Source: Bdellovibrionales bacterium RIFOXYA1_FULL_36_14 (GTDB lineage Bacteria; Bdellovibrionota; Bacteriovoracia; Bacteriovoracales; Bacteriovoracaceae). From it: 42,019 nucleotides of DNA. The notes under the pieces were generated by a model. That model worked only from the letters and a program-made list of their open reading frames with translations, ran no database searches and was not told the DNA's origin. A program made the translations under genes and the position numbers. Below, in pieces: positions 19,224-27,312 of this stretch; within the stretch, counting starts at the first letter, position 1; the number at the start of each line of letters is the position of its first letter. The stretch spans positions 1-42,019 of the forward strand of contig MEPW01000020.1 of NCBI GenBank assembly GCA_001769975.1, given 5' to 3'.

Positions 19224-20309
19224 ATGAATCAAGATGTTGGTCAATTAATAATTACGGGCGTAAGCGGAGTTGCTTTAACCGAACATGAAAAGAATTTTAT
19301 TGAAACCAATAATATTGGCGGAGTAATTCTTTTTTCCAAAAATTTTGAAAGTCCGGCTCAATTGTCAGAGCTAGTTAATAGTATCCAAAAATTAAGAAAA
19401 GAATACCCTTTGTTTATATCAGTAGACCATGAGGGGGGTAGGGTCATCCGCTTCAAAACTCATTTTACCCAGTTCCCGGCCATGGCTGAAGTTGCAAAAC
19501 TCAACTCACCTAAAATTTGTTTTTTTATACATAAAATCATTGCCGAAGAATTAAGCACTTGTGGGGTTAACTTAAACTTTGCTCCATGTTGTGATGTACT
19601 TAAAAATAAAAGCAAAGTTATTGGAGATAGATCGTTTGGCGATTCACCAGATGTGGTTAGTAAATATATAACAGCAGCTATCCGAGGGTTACAAACCAAT
19701 GGTGTAATTGCGTGTGCAAAGCATTTTCCTGGGCATGGGGCAACTTCTAAAGATTCTCATCTTGAGTTGCCGATTGTTAATATTGATATGAATGAGCTAA
19801 CCGAGATTCATATCAATCCGTTTGCTAGAGCTATCAAGTCATCTCGTGTTGAATTTTTGATGATGGGCCATATGAAGGTTGATGCCATTGACGACAAGAT
19901 GCCCACTTCTTTAAGTTCTTTAGCTCACGACATTGTTAGAAAAAATTTGAAATATAATAAGATTATTGTTTCTGACGATATGCAAATGCAGGCAATTACG
20001 GATAATTATTCTATTGAAGAAGCTGTAACATATGCTTTATGTGCAGGAACAGATATTTTGATTTATCGGGATATGGACAAAGCGGAAGAGGCATTGGCTG
20101 CGATTAATAATGCTTTAAAAGTAAAAAATATTAAAAATGATTGCTTAAATGATAAAATTAAAAGAATAAATGGTTGTAAAAAAGAAAACTTTAGTGAGTA
20201 TAAGCCTGTCTATATTCCCAAAATAGATAAAAAAATAAATTCAAAGGCAAGTCAGATCTTTTTGGAGGATATACTTGAGCGAATTGCAAAAGTAAATGTA
20301 ACTCCTTGA
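19224..20309 (+). CDS. nagZ: Beta-N-acetylhexosaminidase NagZ (GH3)
   Basis: A 361-residue GH3 enzyme, slightly longer than E. coli NagZ. It has IGGVILFSKNFES, SVDHEGGRV, KHFPGHG (166-172) with the Asp177-x-His179 dyad in KDSHLELP, and the nucleophile Asp251 in VSDDMQM. These define NagZ, which removes GlcNAc from anhydroMurNAc muropeptides in the cytoplasm. No signal peptide is present, as expected. AGG lies 3 bases before the ATG, a short spacing. A mini-ORF (MFIENIIVVGL, 19192-19227) ends in an ATGA overlap with this start. Confidence 0.93.
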   Translation: MNQDVGQLIITGVSGVALTEHEKNFIETNNIGGVILFSKNFESPAQLSELVNSIQKLRKEYPLFISVDHEGGRVIRFKTHFTQFPAMAEVAKLNSPKICFFIHKIIAEELSTCGVNLNFAPCCDVLKNKSKVIGDRSFGDSPDVVSKYITAAIRGLQTNGVIACAKHFPGHGATSKDSHLELPIVNIDMNELTEIHINPFARAIKSSRVEFLMMGHMKVDAIDDKMPTSLSSLAHDIVRKNLKYNKIIVSDDMQMQAITDNYSIEEAVTYALCAGTDILIYRDMDKAEEALAAINNALKVKNIKNDCLNDKIKRINGCKKENFSEYKPVYIPKIDKKINSKASQIFLEDILERIAKVNVTP

Positions 20310-20362
20310 TCTTGAAAATTGTACTAATTTGTTCAGCTTTCCATTTAAATTGGATGATCTTT

Positions 20363-20405
20363 CCTATAAGTAACTGAAAACTAAATCTCTGGTACCCTAT
20401 AAGTA
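20363..20405 (+). repeat. 10-bp direct repeat upstream of tadC
   Basis: CCTATAAGTA occurs at 20363-20372 and again at 20396-20405, 33 bases apart (about three helical turns), in the 113-base gap between nagZ and tadC. Each copy holds a TATAAG that resembles a -10 hexamer, but neither has a good -35 at 16-18 bases. They could be binding sites for a regulator or tandem alternative promoters. Confidence 0.5.
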
Positions 20406-20422
20406 TTGAGCAAAAAATTAAT

Positions 20423-21340
20423 TTGATCAGGATGTGGATCGTGTTGCTTTTAATATCACTTATTTTGGTCGGTATCTCGGTTTTTATAATAACCAGTGCG
20501 GTTTTTATTGATGAGGGCCAGTATAAAGCATCAGAAAAACTTGATGATAATGTAGGGAAAGATAAAATTCTTCAACAGGGAGTAATCTTAAGGTACTCCA
20601 GACCATTTTTTAGAAGGTATGTTGTCCCCATTGTTTCCAACATGAAACAGAGGGGTAAAATACGGAATAAATATAAAAGAAAATTAGCAATGTCCGGGTT
20701 GACCGTTATTATATCACCTGAGGAATTCTATTCGTTTAAATTATTTTTGATCATTGGTTTTCCTGTATTATTTATTGGAGTTAAATTATTGGCTGATGCT
20801 GACTGGCCGATGACTACCATGATTCCTTTAGCTTTTTTCGGATTTGTTTATCCAGACCTCTGGTTGAGTGGAAAAATAAAACAACGCCAGGAAGATATTA
20901 TAATTAATATGCCCTTTGCCATAGATATGTTGGCACTTTGTGTGGAAGCTGGACTTGATTTTATAGCTGCCATGGCTAAGGTCGTTGAAAAAGCCAGAAG
21001 GAGTTCGTTATCGGAAGAATTTGAATTGCTCATGAAAGAGATTACAGTTGGTGCTAGTCGAGCTGAGGCGCTCAGAAATTTATCATGGAGAGTTGGACTA
21101 ATAAATATAACTTCGTTTTGTGCAACTTTAATTGCCGCAGATTCAGTGGGCGCTAGCATTGGTCCTATATTGAAAGCCTTGGCAATCGAGATCAGGCAAA
21201 AAAGATCAAACGAAGTTGAAAAAAAAGCAGCAAAAGCAGCTACTAAAATACTATTTCCAATGATGATTTTTATTGTTCCAGCAGTATTTATTATTGTTGC
21301 AACTCCTTTGGCTTTGGAATTTATGCTAGCAAAGAAATGA
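20423..21340 (+). CDS. tadC: TadC-like type II/Tad secretion F-domain protein
   Basis: About 305 residues with an N-terminal membrane helix, two central helices around residues 98-145, a cytoplasmic GspF/TadC domain (DMLALCVEAGLDFIAAM and RAEALRNLSWRVG) and a last helix pair near the C-terminus (ILFPMMIFIVPAVFIIVATP). This is the T2SSF domain of TadC, the inner-membrane platform of Flp/Tad pili. The start may be TTG 20423 or ATG 20432; neither has a clear ribosome-binding site. No cpaF, tadB or flp gene is in the window, so the rest of the machine must be elsewhere. DUF192 and FHA genes follow closely. Confidence 0.85.
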   Translation: MIRMWIVLLLISLILVGISVFIITSAVFIDEGQYKASEKLDDNVGKDKILQQGVILRYSRPFFRRYVVPIVSNMKQRGKIRNKYKRKLAMSGLTVIISPEEFYSFKLFLIIGFPVLFIGVKLLADADWPMTTMIPLAFFGFVYPDLWLSGKIKQRQEDIIINMPFAIDMLALCVEAGLDFIAAMAKVVEKARRSSLSEEFELLMKEITVGASRAEALRNLSWRVGLINITSFCATLIAADSVGASIGPILKALAIEIRQKRSNEVEKKAAKAATKILFPMMIFIVPAVFIIVATPLALEFMLAKK

Positions 21341-21347
21341 GGAAATA

Positions 21348-21701
21348 ATGTTTCAGATTAAATATAAAAACTTTTATATAGCAAAATCAGTTAAAATTGC
21401 TGAATCTTTTTTTGCTCGCCTTAAGGGATTGATGTTTGTGGGTGAGATGGTCGGGTTTGACGGGCTTTTAATTAAGCATTGTAATTCGATACATACTTGT
21501 TTTATGAAATTTAACTTGGATGTAGTTTTTTTGAATGATAATTATCAAATCAAAAAAATTATAAGAGGAATTGTGCCGTGGAGAATAACTGGGATTTATT
21601 TACAGGCTACCCAGGTTTTAGAACTTAAGTCTGGAACAATTCCCGTAGAAATAAAAGAAGGTGATTATTTGATATTTGAAGAGGAAATATGTTTAAGTTA
21701 G
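21348..21701 (+). CDS. DUF192 family protein
   Basis: A 117-residue protein with the DUF192 pattern: SFFARLKGLMF, then SIHTCFMKFNLDVVFLND and a late VLELKSGTI. Family members are often secreted and often sit near tad genes; here no signal peptide is visible and the protein starts MFQIKYKNF. It lies 7 bases after tadC and its 3' end overlaps the next FHA gene by 13 bases, so it is part of the same operon. Molecular function unknown. Confidence 0.85.
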   Translation: MFQIKYKNFYIAKSVKIAESFFARLKGLMFVGEMVGFDGLLIKHCNSIHTCFMKFNLDVVFLNDNYQIKKIIRGIVPWRITGIYLQATQVLELKSGTIPVEIKEGDYLIFEEEICLS

Positions 21702-23245
21702 TTGTTATAGGTGGAAAATTGCGGGGCCGAGAATTTATCTTAAACGATGGAGATAATGTTCTAGGGCGTGGGTCGGAGTGTGATGTGTATTTTCCAGTTG
21801 AGGGTATATCTAAACGTCACTTAAGCATAACTATAACCAATGACACTGCTTATTTGAAAGATCTAGAAAGTGCAAATGGTACTTTTTTAAATGGTGCATT
21901 TGTAAAAAATGCAACGTTAAAAAATGGGGACAAAATAAGTCTTCCTGATTCAATAATTCAAGTTGTCTTAGTAAAAGAAAAGAAAATAATTATTCATAAA
22001 AAAATAACTCAAAATGATGATGATTTTTTAAAACAAACTGAACCTGTTCCAACTAATTTGCCATTGAAAATTATTTACTATTTCAAACTTAAAATCATGC
22101 CCTTGTTTTATAATATAAACAGAGAGTATGAGTGGAAAATTCTTTTAGCTATAATCATGGCCATGTGTGTTTTTGTTTCAATCACTCTTACAATTTTCCC
22201 AGTATTAAGCGATAGTAAAAGAATATTAATTGATGAGACATCTCTTAGAGGTAGTCATTATGCAGATGAAATAGCCCGAATAAACGCGGGTGCTCTAAGT
22301 AAAGGATTTCTGGATCAGATTGATACCAATTTTCTAGAGCATGAGCCCGGCGTAGTGTCTTATGAATTGTTTGATTTAGAGGGGAGAATTTTTAGGCCAA
22401 TAGGTAAGATGAACGAGTTTATAGACGATCCTTTCTCAGTAAAAGCGAAAAACTGGGCAAGGGATAAGAAAAAAATTAACGAGCTTTTTACTGGTCCAAT
22501 TGGCAATGGACAAATTGGAATTGCCAAGAAAATTAGAACGTATAATATGAAAACTGGAGATTATGAAACCATAGCCGCAATCGCCATTCGATTTTCTCCA
22601 ACTTCACTTGCCCTGGAGGCATCAAAAAGTTCAAGAGCTTATTTTGAATCTTTATCAACGTCTATACTAGTGGCTATCTTTTTTTATGGAATAATACTTT
22701 TTTTAACTATCAAACCCATGGATGAGATGAAACGACAAATAGATGAATTTTTAAGAGGTAAAAGAAAATTAATTGAAAGTGAGTTTCTTATGCAGGAAAT
22801 GAATCCCCTAAGGGATAGTATTAATGTGCTTTTGACCAGAATACGGGAATTATCCAAAGACGAATCGGATAAAATGTACGATGAAATTGAAGAAGACACA
22901 TTATATGTCGAGAAATTGATTAATTTTTCAGATGGATCAGGAGTTCCTACAATTGTTTTAAATTCAGAAAAAAACATCAAAAAAATTAATTTATTAGCGG
23001 AAGATTTAACCGGAATAAGGGAATCAAGTGCCTTAGATATGAATCTATTAGACACAGCCAGGGAAAAAGGATTCGCTGCGATGCTAATCGAGCTATGTGA
23101 TGAATCTGCTAACAACGGAGGAATTAATCAACATGGAGCGTACGATATTCAAGGTAATCCTTACTCAATACATGTAAATACCCTGATGGGAAAAGATAAT
23201 TTTGCTAAGGCTTTTTATATTACGTTTATAAACGAACAATCATGA
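21689..23245 (+). CDS. FHA-domain membrane sensor protein with HAMP-like and PAS-like regions
   Basis: 518 residues. An FHA domain (1-95) has the phosphothreonine-binding signature GRG (26-28), SKRH (41-44) and SANGTFLNG. Membrane helix 1 is at about 151-173, an extracytoplasmic region at 174-322, helix 2 at about 323-341, then a HAMP-like stretch (IKPMDEMKRQIDEFLRG) and a C-terminal PAS-like domain (about 400-518). No kinase, cyclase or methyl-accepting domain follows. This looks like a chemoreceptor-type sensor whose cytoplasmic N-terminus reads phosphothreonine. It overlaps DUF192 by 13 bases and lies 13 bases before the next FHA gene. Confidence 0.8.
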   Translation: MFKLVVIGGKLRGREFILNDGDNVLGRGSECDVYFPVEGISKRHLSITITNDTAYLKDLESANGTFLNGAFVKNATLKNGDKISLPDSIIQVVLVKEKKIIIHKKITQNDDDFLKQTEPVPTNLPLKIIYYFKLKIMPLFYNINREYEWKILLAIIMAMCVFVSITLTIFPVLSDSKRILIDETSLRGSHYADEIARINAGALSKGFLDQIDTNFLEHEPGVVSYELFDLEGRIFRPIGKMNEFIDDPFSVKAKNWARDKKKINELFTGPIGNGQIGIAKKIRTYNMKTGDYETIAAIAIRFSPTSLALEASKSSRAYFESLSTSILVAIFFYGIILFLTIKPMDEMKRQIDEFLRGKRKLIESEFLMQEMNPLRDSINVLLTRIRELSKDESDKMYDEIEEDTLYVEKLINFSDGSGVPTIVLNSEKNIKKINLLAEDLTGIRESSALDMNLLDTAREKGFAAMLIELCDESANNGGINQHGAYDIQGNPYSIHVNTLMGKDNFAKAFYITFINEQS

Positions 23246-23258
23246 GGACTTTGTTGGC

Positions 23259-24245
23259 ATGAGTGAAAATGTTTTAACATTTACAGATTTAAAAGGACCA
23301 TCAGAAGTCGGGCAGTATCATCGATTTCTATGTATGACTGGTGAAAACAAGGGAACTAGTTATATTTTAATTGGATCGCGAATCGTTGCAGGAAGAGGGA
23401 AAAATATTGATATCCAGATAAATGATACCAAGGCTTCTAGAGAGCATTTTGAATTGGCCAAGATTAAGGAAAGTTATGTTTTAACTGATCTGAAATCACA
23501 AAATGGCACTATCGTTAATGATTTGAAAGTTACACAGCATAGATTGTCCGACCATGATACTGTCATTGTTGGCAAGACCATTTTTAAGTATAGCTTGCTT
23601 ACTGTTTTGGAAAAAGGCAACTCTTTACAAAAAAAAGAATCTGATGAAATCCAAACGGAAAACTTAAAGAATGAAAAATCAGCTATAACCAAAACAGCCG
23701 CTAAAAATAATAATAAAAAATTTCTTCTATACGGAATTTTAATACTAATAGCTCTTGCCTCCTTATTTACTTCAAATGATACCTCTCAGGGTCAGAATAA
23801 AAAAAAGACTGGAGAGGGAACACTGGAAGAAGATGAAATATTGGTACAAAATCTTAAAAAAAGTGAGGCTTATAAGGAAGATGAATTGGAACATGAGGTG
23901 TATGTATATATCCATCGTGGCTTAAGAGAGTTGCGGGAAAAAAATTTTTATCGTGCCTTGCATGAGTTCGAGCAAGCCTTGGTAAGAGCACCGAATCATA
24001 ATAGGGCAGATTTTTATAAAAAGAAAACTCAGCAGGCTCTTGATGAGGAAATTGATCAATTGTTTGCCAAGGCTGCGCGAGATAGGGAATCACTAAGATT
24101 AGTGGAAGCGGTGAAAACGTATTGCTCTATTATGCGATTGATTGATCAAAACCCAAATGATGAAAGGTATGTAGCGGCTCAAAAAAATATAAAAGTATTA
24201 AATGATGAATTGGGACTAAAAGAAGATGAAAATATCTGTAACTAA
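23259..24245 (+). CDS. FHA-domain protein with one membrane helix and TPR-like C-terminus
   Basis: 328 residues. FHA domain about 21-115 with GRG (45-47), SREH (60-63) and SQNGTIVND. A charged linker leads to one membrane helix (about 154-171) and then a helical TPR-like part (about 205-320, GLRELREKNFYRALHEFEQAL and VEAVKTYCSIMRLI). Lys/Arg before the helix suggests that FHA is cytoplasmic and the TPR part periplasmic. This shape fits a bridge between a phosphothreonine signal inside and a protein complex outside the membrane. Its last 20 bases overlap the next gene. Confidence 0.82.
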   Translation: MSENVLTFTDLKGPSEVGQYHRFLCMTGENKGTSYILIGSRIVAGRGKNIDIQINDTKASREHFELAKIKESYVLTDLKSQNGTIVNDLKVTQHRLSDHDTVIVGKTIFKYSLLTVLEKGNSLQKKESDEIQTENLKNEKSAITKTAAKNNNKKFLLYGILILIALASLFTSNDTSQGQNKKKTGEGTLEEDEILVQNLKKSEAYKEDELEHEVYVYIHRGLRELREKNFYRALHEFEQALVRAPNHNRADFYKKKTQQALDEEIDQLFAKAARDRESLRLVEAVKTYCSIMRLIDQNPNDERYVAAQKNIKVLNDELGLKEDENICN

Positions 24246-26487
24246 AAACGGAAATTTTATCGAAGAACGTTTGCTTGCTGGTGAACAACAAGCGAGATGG
24301 TCATTTTTAATCGGACGATCGCCTGAATGTGAAATTGTTTTAGATGATAGGAAAGTTTCCAGAGAGCATGCCAAGGTAACATGCGAGAATGGCGTCTGGA
24401 TGATTGAAAAAACCAGCGATAATGGCGATATTTTTATAAACGGTAAGAACGTTGCCAAGCAAGAATTAGTGCAAGGAGATATGATCAATTTAGGTTATTA
24501 TGTTTTAAACATTTCCATGGATGAAACGGATGAAAAAAAACATATAGTAAATGAAGATTTAGCTTATCCCGAGATGGTAACCGATGAAGTTGCAAAGATA
24601 AAGAATAGTTCAAAATCACTTTCAAATATCGAGTCAGACCCAGTCGAAAAAAATTCTAAAATAAAAAGTTATACTGCAGATCTTGAAACTATAAGTAATT
24701 TTCAAAATAATATGGACGAACTTCCCGCTTCATCTCAACTCAAAGAAAATAATGAATTTCCCAAAGAGGAACCAAATGTTGAAAATGATGTTTTAAAAAA
24801 TGATAACTTTGAAGACTTGAATAACCAAAACGACTTTGAACTATCAGAAAATTTACAACATGAGGACCCAACGCCTTTTGTTAGTGAAAATTTGGCAGAA
24901 AAGACTGAGGTCGCTAAATCATTTTCAAAATTTATTTTAAAAATATTTGGTGAAAATGCTCCGTATGAGAAATTTATACTTGATCAAAATGAAGTCAAGA
25001 TAGGTCGTAATTCAGAAAGATGTCAGATCGTTTTGAATGACGATGAAGTTTCTTCTGAACACGCTATAATAAGAAAAACTAAAAATTCTTATATTCTAGA
25101 GGATTTAAAATCTGCTAATGGAACAATATTAAATGGAATAAGAGTTAATCAGTCTGAACTGGCCAATGATGATGAATTTTTGATTGGAAGTACCACTTTT
25201 ACGGTAGAGATTATTTCAACTTTTTTACAGGACCAAAAAGACCGACTTATGCCGGTAGAAGATAACCAGGTAGTTGAAGTTGAAGAAATTGTAGAAGTCT
25301 CGACTGATTTTGTGGGCGATGCTGTAGCCGGAATTTCTGCACAAGAGGCAGCTGACTTGGCAGCCAAGAGTAATAATAAATCCTTGTTTACCAGGGATGC
25401 TCTTAAAGATCCGGTAAAAAGAAAAAAGATATTGATTATATTGTTGGTAATAGTTGGGCTTTGGATTTTGCTAGGGGGCGAAGATAAGCAAAAAGTATCC
25501 AAAACCAAGAATACAACAAAACAGAACTATTTGCTTGAGCAAGATAAGACAAATTTATTAAAAGATAAAAAAGAAATTAAGCTTACACCTGAACAACAAG
25601 AGTCGGCAGAAGCTTTATATGAGCTGTCTAAAACTTTGTTGGATGATGGGAAATATAAAGAAACGTTGCAAGAGTTAGACAAATTACACCAAATTATTAG
25701 CCCTTGGAAAAATTCTACTCAGATTTACTCTTGGGCTCAGGGTGGATTAAAAAAACTTGAAGAAGAAGAGAAGAAGAAACAAGAAGAAATTGAACGTCGA
25801 ATTAGAAAACAAAAAGTTAAAGAATTAGTCAAACAGGCACAAGAAGCAGTTAAAGAGAGACATGTTGAGGTGGCGGAGACTCTTTTTAGTGAAATTATGA
25901 AGCTTGAACCAGAAAATTATGACGTAACTTATATGAAGGCTACTCTAGAGGCTTGGAAGAAAGAAGAAGAAAAAAAGCTTTTGGAAGAGGAACAAAAAAA
26001 AGCAGAAAAGGCTAGGAATATAAGATTACTTAAACCAGGTAAACAATTTTATTTAAAAAAAGACTGGCATAAGGCAATTGTTGCGCTGGAGAAATTTCTA
26101 AGTATTCCTGATATGGATGATGATCTGGTAAAACAAGCTCACTCAATGTTAACTGATTCAAGAAAAAATCTTAGAGAAATTATAGAACCTCTCATGGGGA
26201 AAGCTCGATCTTTAAAAGAAGGTCAAGATCTCAAGGGATCGTATGAAACATATTTGTTACTTTTGAGTCTTGTTCCCGATAATATGGAAGCATTGAAAGA
26301 AATGGCTGAGATCAGAGATGTACTTTCTTTTAGAACAAAAAAGGTATATCGAGAAGCTTTGATTCTTGAATCCATGAGTTTGTTTACTGAGGCAAAAGAT
26401 AAATTTCAAGAGGTACAACAAATTACACCTTCTGATAGCGAATATTATCGAAAAGCAACCAAGAAATTGCAAGATTACATGGAGTAG
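24226..26487 (+). CDS. Tandem-FHA membrane protein with large TPR domain
   Basis: 753 residues. FHA-A (1-98) has GRS (30-32) and SREH (45-48). A disordered acidic linker (about 100-233) follows, then FHA-B (235-332) with GRN, a changed SSEH (277-279 region) and SANGTILNG. One membrane helix is at about 401-418 after KRKK, then a long helical TPR-like region (about 450-750) with Lys/Glu-rich coiled coils. The FHA pair is probably cytoplasmic and the TPR part periplasmic. The gene starts 20 bases inside the previous gene and is followed 2 bases later by the phosphatase gene. Similar FHA-TPR proteins accompany tad loci in predatory deltaproteobacteria (from memory). Confidence 0.82.
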   Translation: MKISVTKNGNFIEERLLAGEQQARWSFLIGRSPECEIVLDDRKVSREHAKVTCENGVWMIEKTSDNGDIFINGKNVAKQELVQGDMINLGYYVLNISMDETDEKKHIVNEDLAYPEMVTDEVAKIKNSSKSLSNIESDPVEKNSKIKSYTADLETISNFQNNMDELPASSQLKENNEFPKEEPNVENDVLKNDNFEDLNNQNDFELSENLQHEDPTPFVSENLAEKTEVAKSFSKFILKIFGENAPYEKFILDQNEVKIGRNSERCQIVLNDDEVSSEHAIIRKTKNSYILEDLKSANGTILNGIRVNQSELANDDEFLIGSTTFTVEIISTFLQDQKDRLMPVEDNQVVEVEEIVEVSTDFVGDAVAGISAQEAADLAAKSNNKSLFTRDALKDPVKRKKILIILLVIVGLWILLGGEDKQKVSKTKNTTKQNYLLEQDKTNLLKDKKEIKLTPEQQESAEALYELSKTLLDDGKYKETLQELDKLHQIISPWKNSTQIYSWAQGGLKKLEEEEKKKQEEIERRIRKQKVKELVKQAQEAVKERHVEVAETLFSEIMKLEPENYDVTYMKATLEAWKKEEEKKLLEEEQKKAEKARNIRLLKPGKQFYLKKDWHKAIVALEKFLSIPDMDDDLVKQAHSMLTDSRKNLREIIEPLMGKARSLKEGQDLKGSYETYLLLLSLVPDNMEALKEMAEIRDVLSFRTKKVYREALILESMSLFTEAKDKFQEVQQITPSDSEYYRKATKKLQDYME

Positions 26488-26489
26488 GT

Positions 26490-27230
26490 ATGCTAGCTCT
26501 TAAAGAATATACTGCCAAAACTCATCAAGGACCGTATTTGGAAGTCAATGAAGATTACTATCATTTGGATGTGGTCAATAATCTATTTTTAATCTTTGAC
26601 GGTTTTGGTGGAGCAGGGGTTGGCGATAGCACTGTTACATTTCTTAGCGATGAAGTTGCCAAATTTTATACTAAACTAGGATGTGACCCGGATTTGACCT
26701 TGCCTTTTTTCTTTAGTCCTAAATATTTAATTGAAGGGAATGCCTTGATAAATTCAATTCAATACGCCCACCAAATTTTAATGAAACGGAATAATCAAAA
26801 AAAGAACTTGTCTCAAAAAGGGGGAGCATCCATAATTGGCGCCGCCATGTCTGAAAATATTATGACTTTTGCTTGTGCTGGAAATTGTGCTTCCTATTTG
26901 TATAGGAGTGGTCATATTGGGTCTATAACCCATCCGGATGTCCTGCAGTTTCATTTTGAAGGCAGGCAAAATACCATTTCTCACCTTTGCCCATCCAATG
27001 GGCTTGGTTTGTTTGATGATTTGCATTTACAAATAAGGGAGCTGAAGGTTGAACCAGAAGATATAATTATGTTTGTGACTGATGGTGTGTTTGGTAAGTT
27101 GGACATAAATGAGCTTAAATATATTATTGAAATGAAAAATGATGATCATGAGAAAGGATCACTGATTTTTAATCTGGCAAATAATAAAGGTAATCTGGAT
27201 AACCAAACTTTTATGATGTTAAGATTTTAA
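26490..27230 (+). CDS. PP2C-type serine/threonine phosphatase
   Basis: 246 residues with the PPM/PP2C motifs: NEDYYH (20-25), IFDGFGG with Asp37, GGASIIGA, ACAGNCASYLYR, VTDGVFG with Asp198 and LDNQTFMML with Asp237. These Asp residues hold the two metal ions in the family. There is no membrane segment. It is placed 2 bases after a tandem-FHA gene, so it probably removes the phosphothreonine that FHA domains read. No Ser/Thr kinase gene lies in the window. The 76-82 bases before the next gene contain no terminator. Confidence 0.88.
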   Translation: MLALKEYTAKTHQGPYLEVNEDYYHLDVVNNLFLIFDGFGGAGVGDSTVTFLSDEVAKFYTKLGCDPDLTLPFFFSPKYLIEGNALINSIQYAHQILMKRNNQKKNLSQKGGASIIGAAMSENIMTFACAGNCASYLYRSGHIGSITHPDVLQFHFEGRQNTISHLCPSNGLGLFDDLHLQIRELKVEPEDIIMFVTDGVFGKLDINELKYIIEMKNDDHEKGSLIFNLANNKGNLDNQTFMMLRF

Positions 27231-27312
27231 TAAATTGTTCTGGCTTTAAAAACAAGCAAAATTCTTGCTAACCTAACTTATTTAAGAGAAGATATTCATA
27301 GAGGTTTTGATT

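Noticed and set aside
19192-19227. Mini-ORF MFIENIIVVGL ending in an ATGA overlap with the nagZ start
   Set aside because: It could be a coupling leader peptide, but the likely promoter would start the transcript within its ribosome-binding site, and a 12-codon ORF is too short to support.
27255-27269. AGCAA/TTGCT hairpin after the phosphatase gene
   Set aside because: The stem is only 5 bp and no T-run follows, so it is not a convincing terminator.
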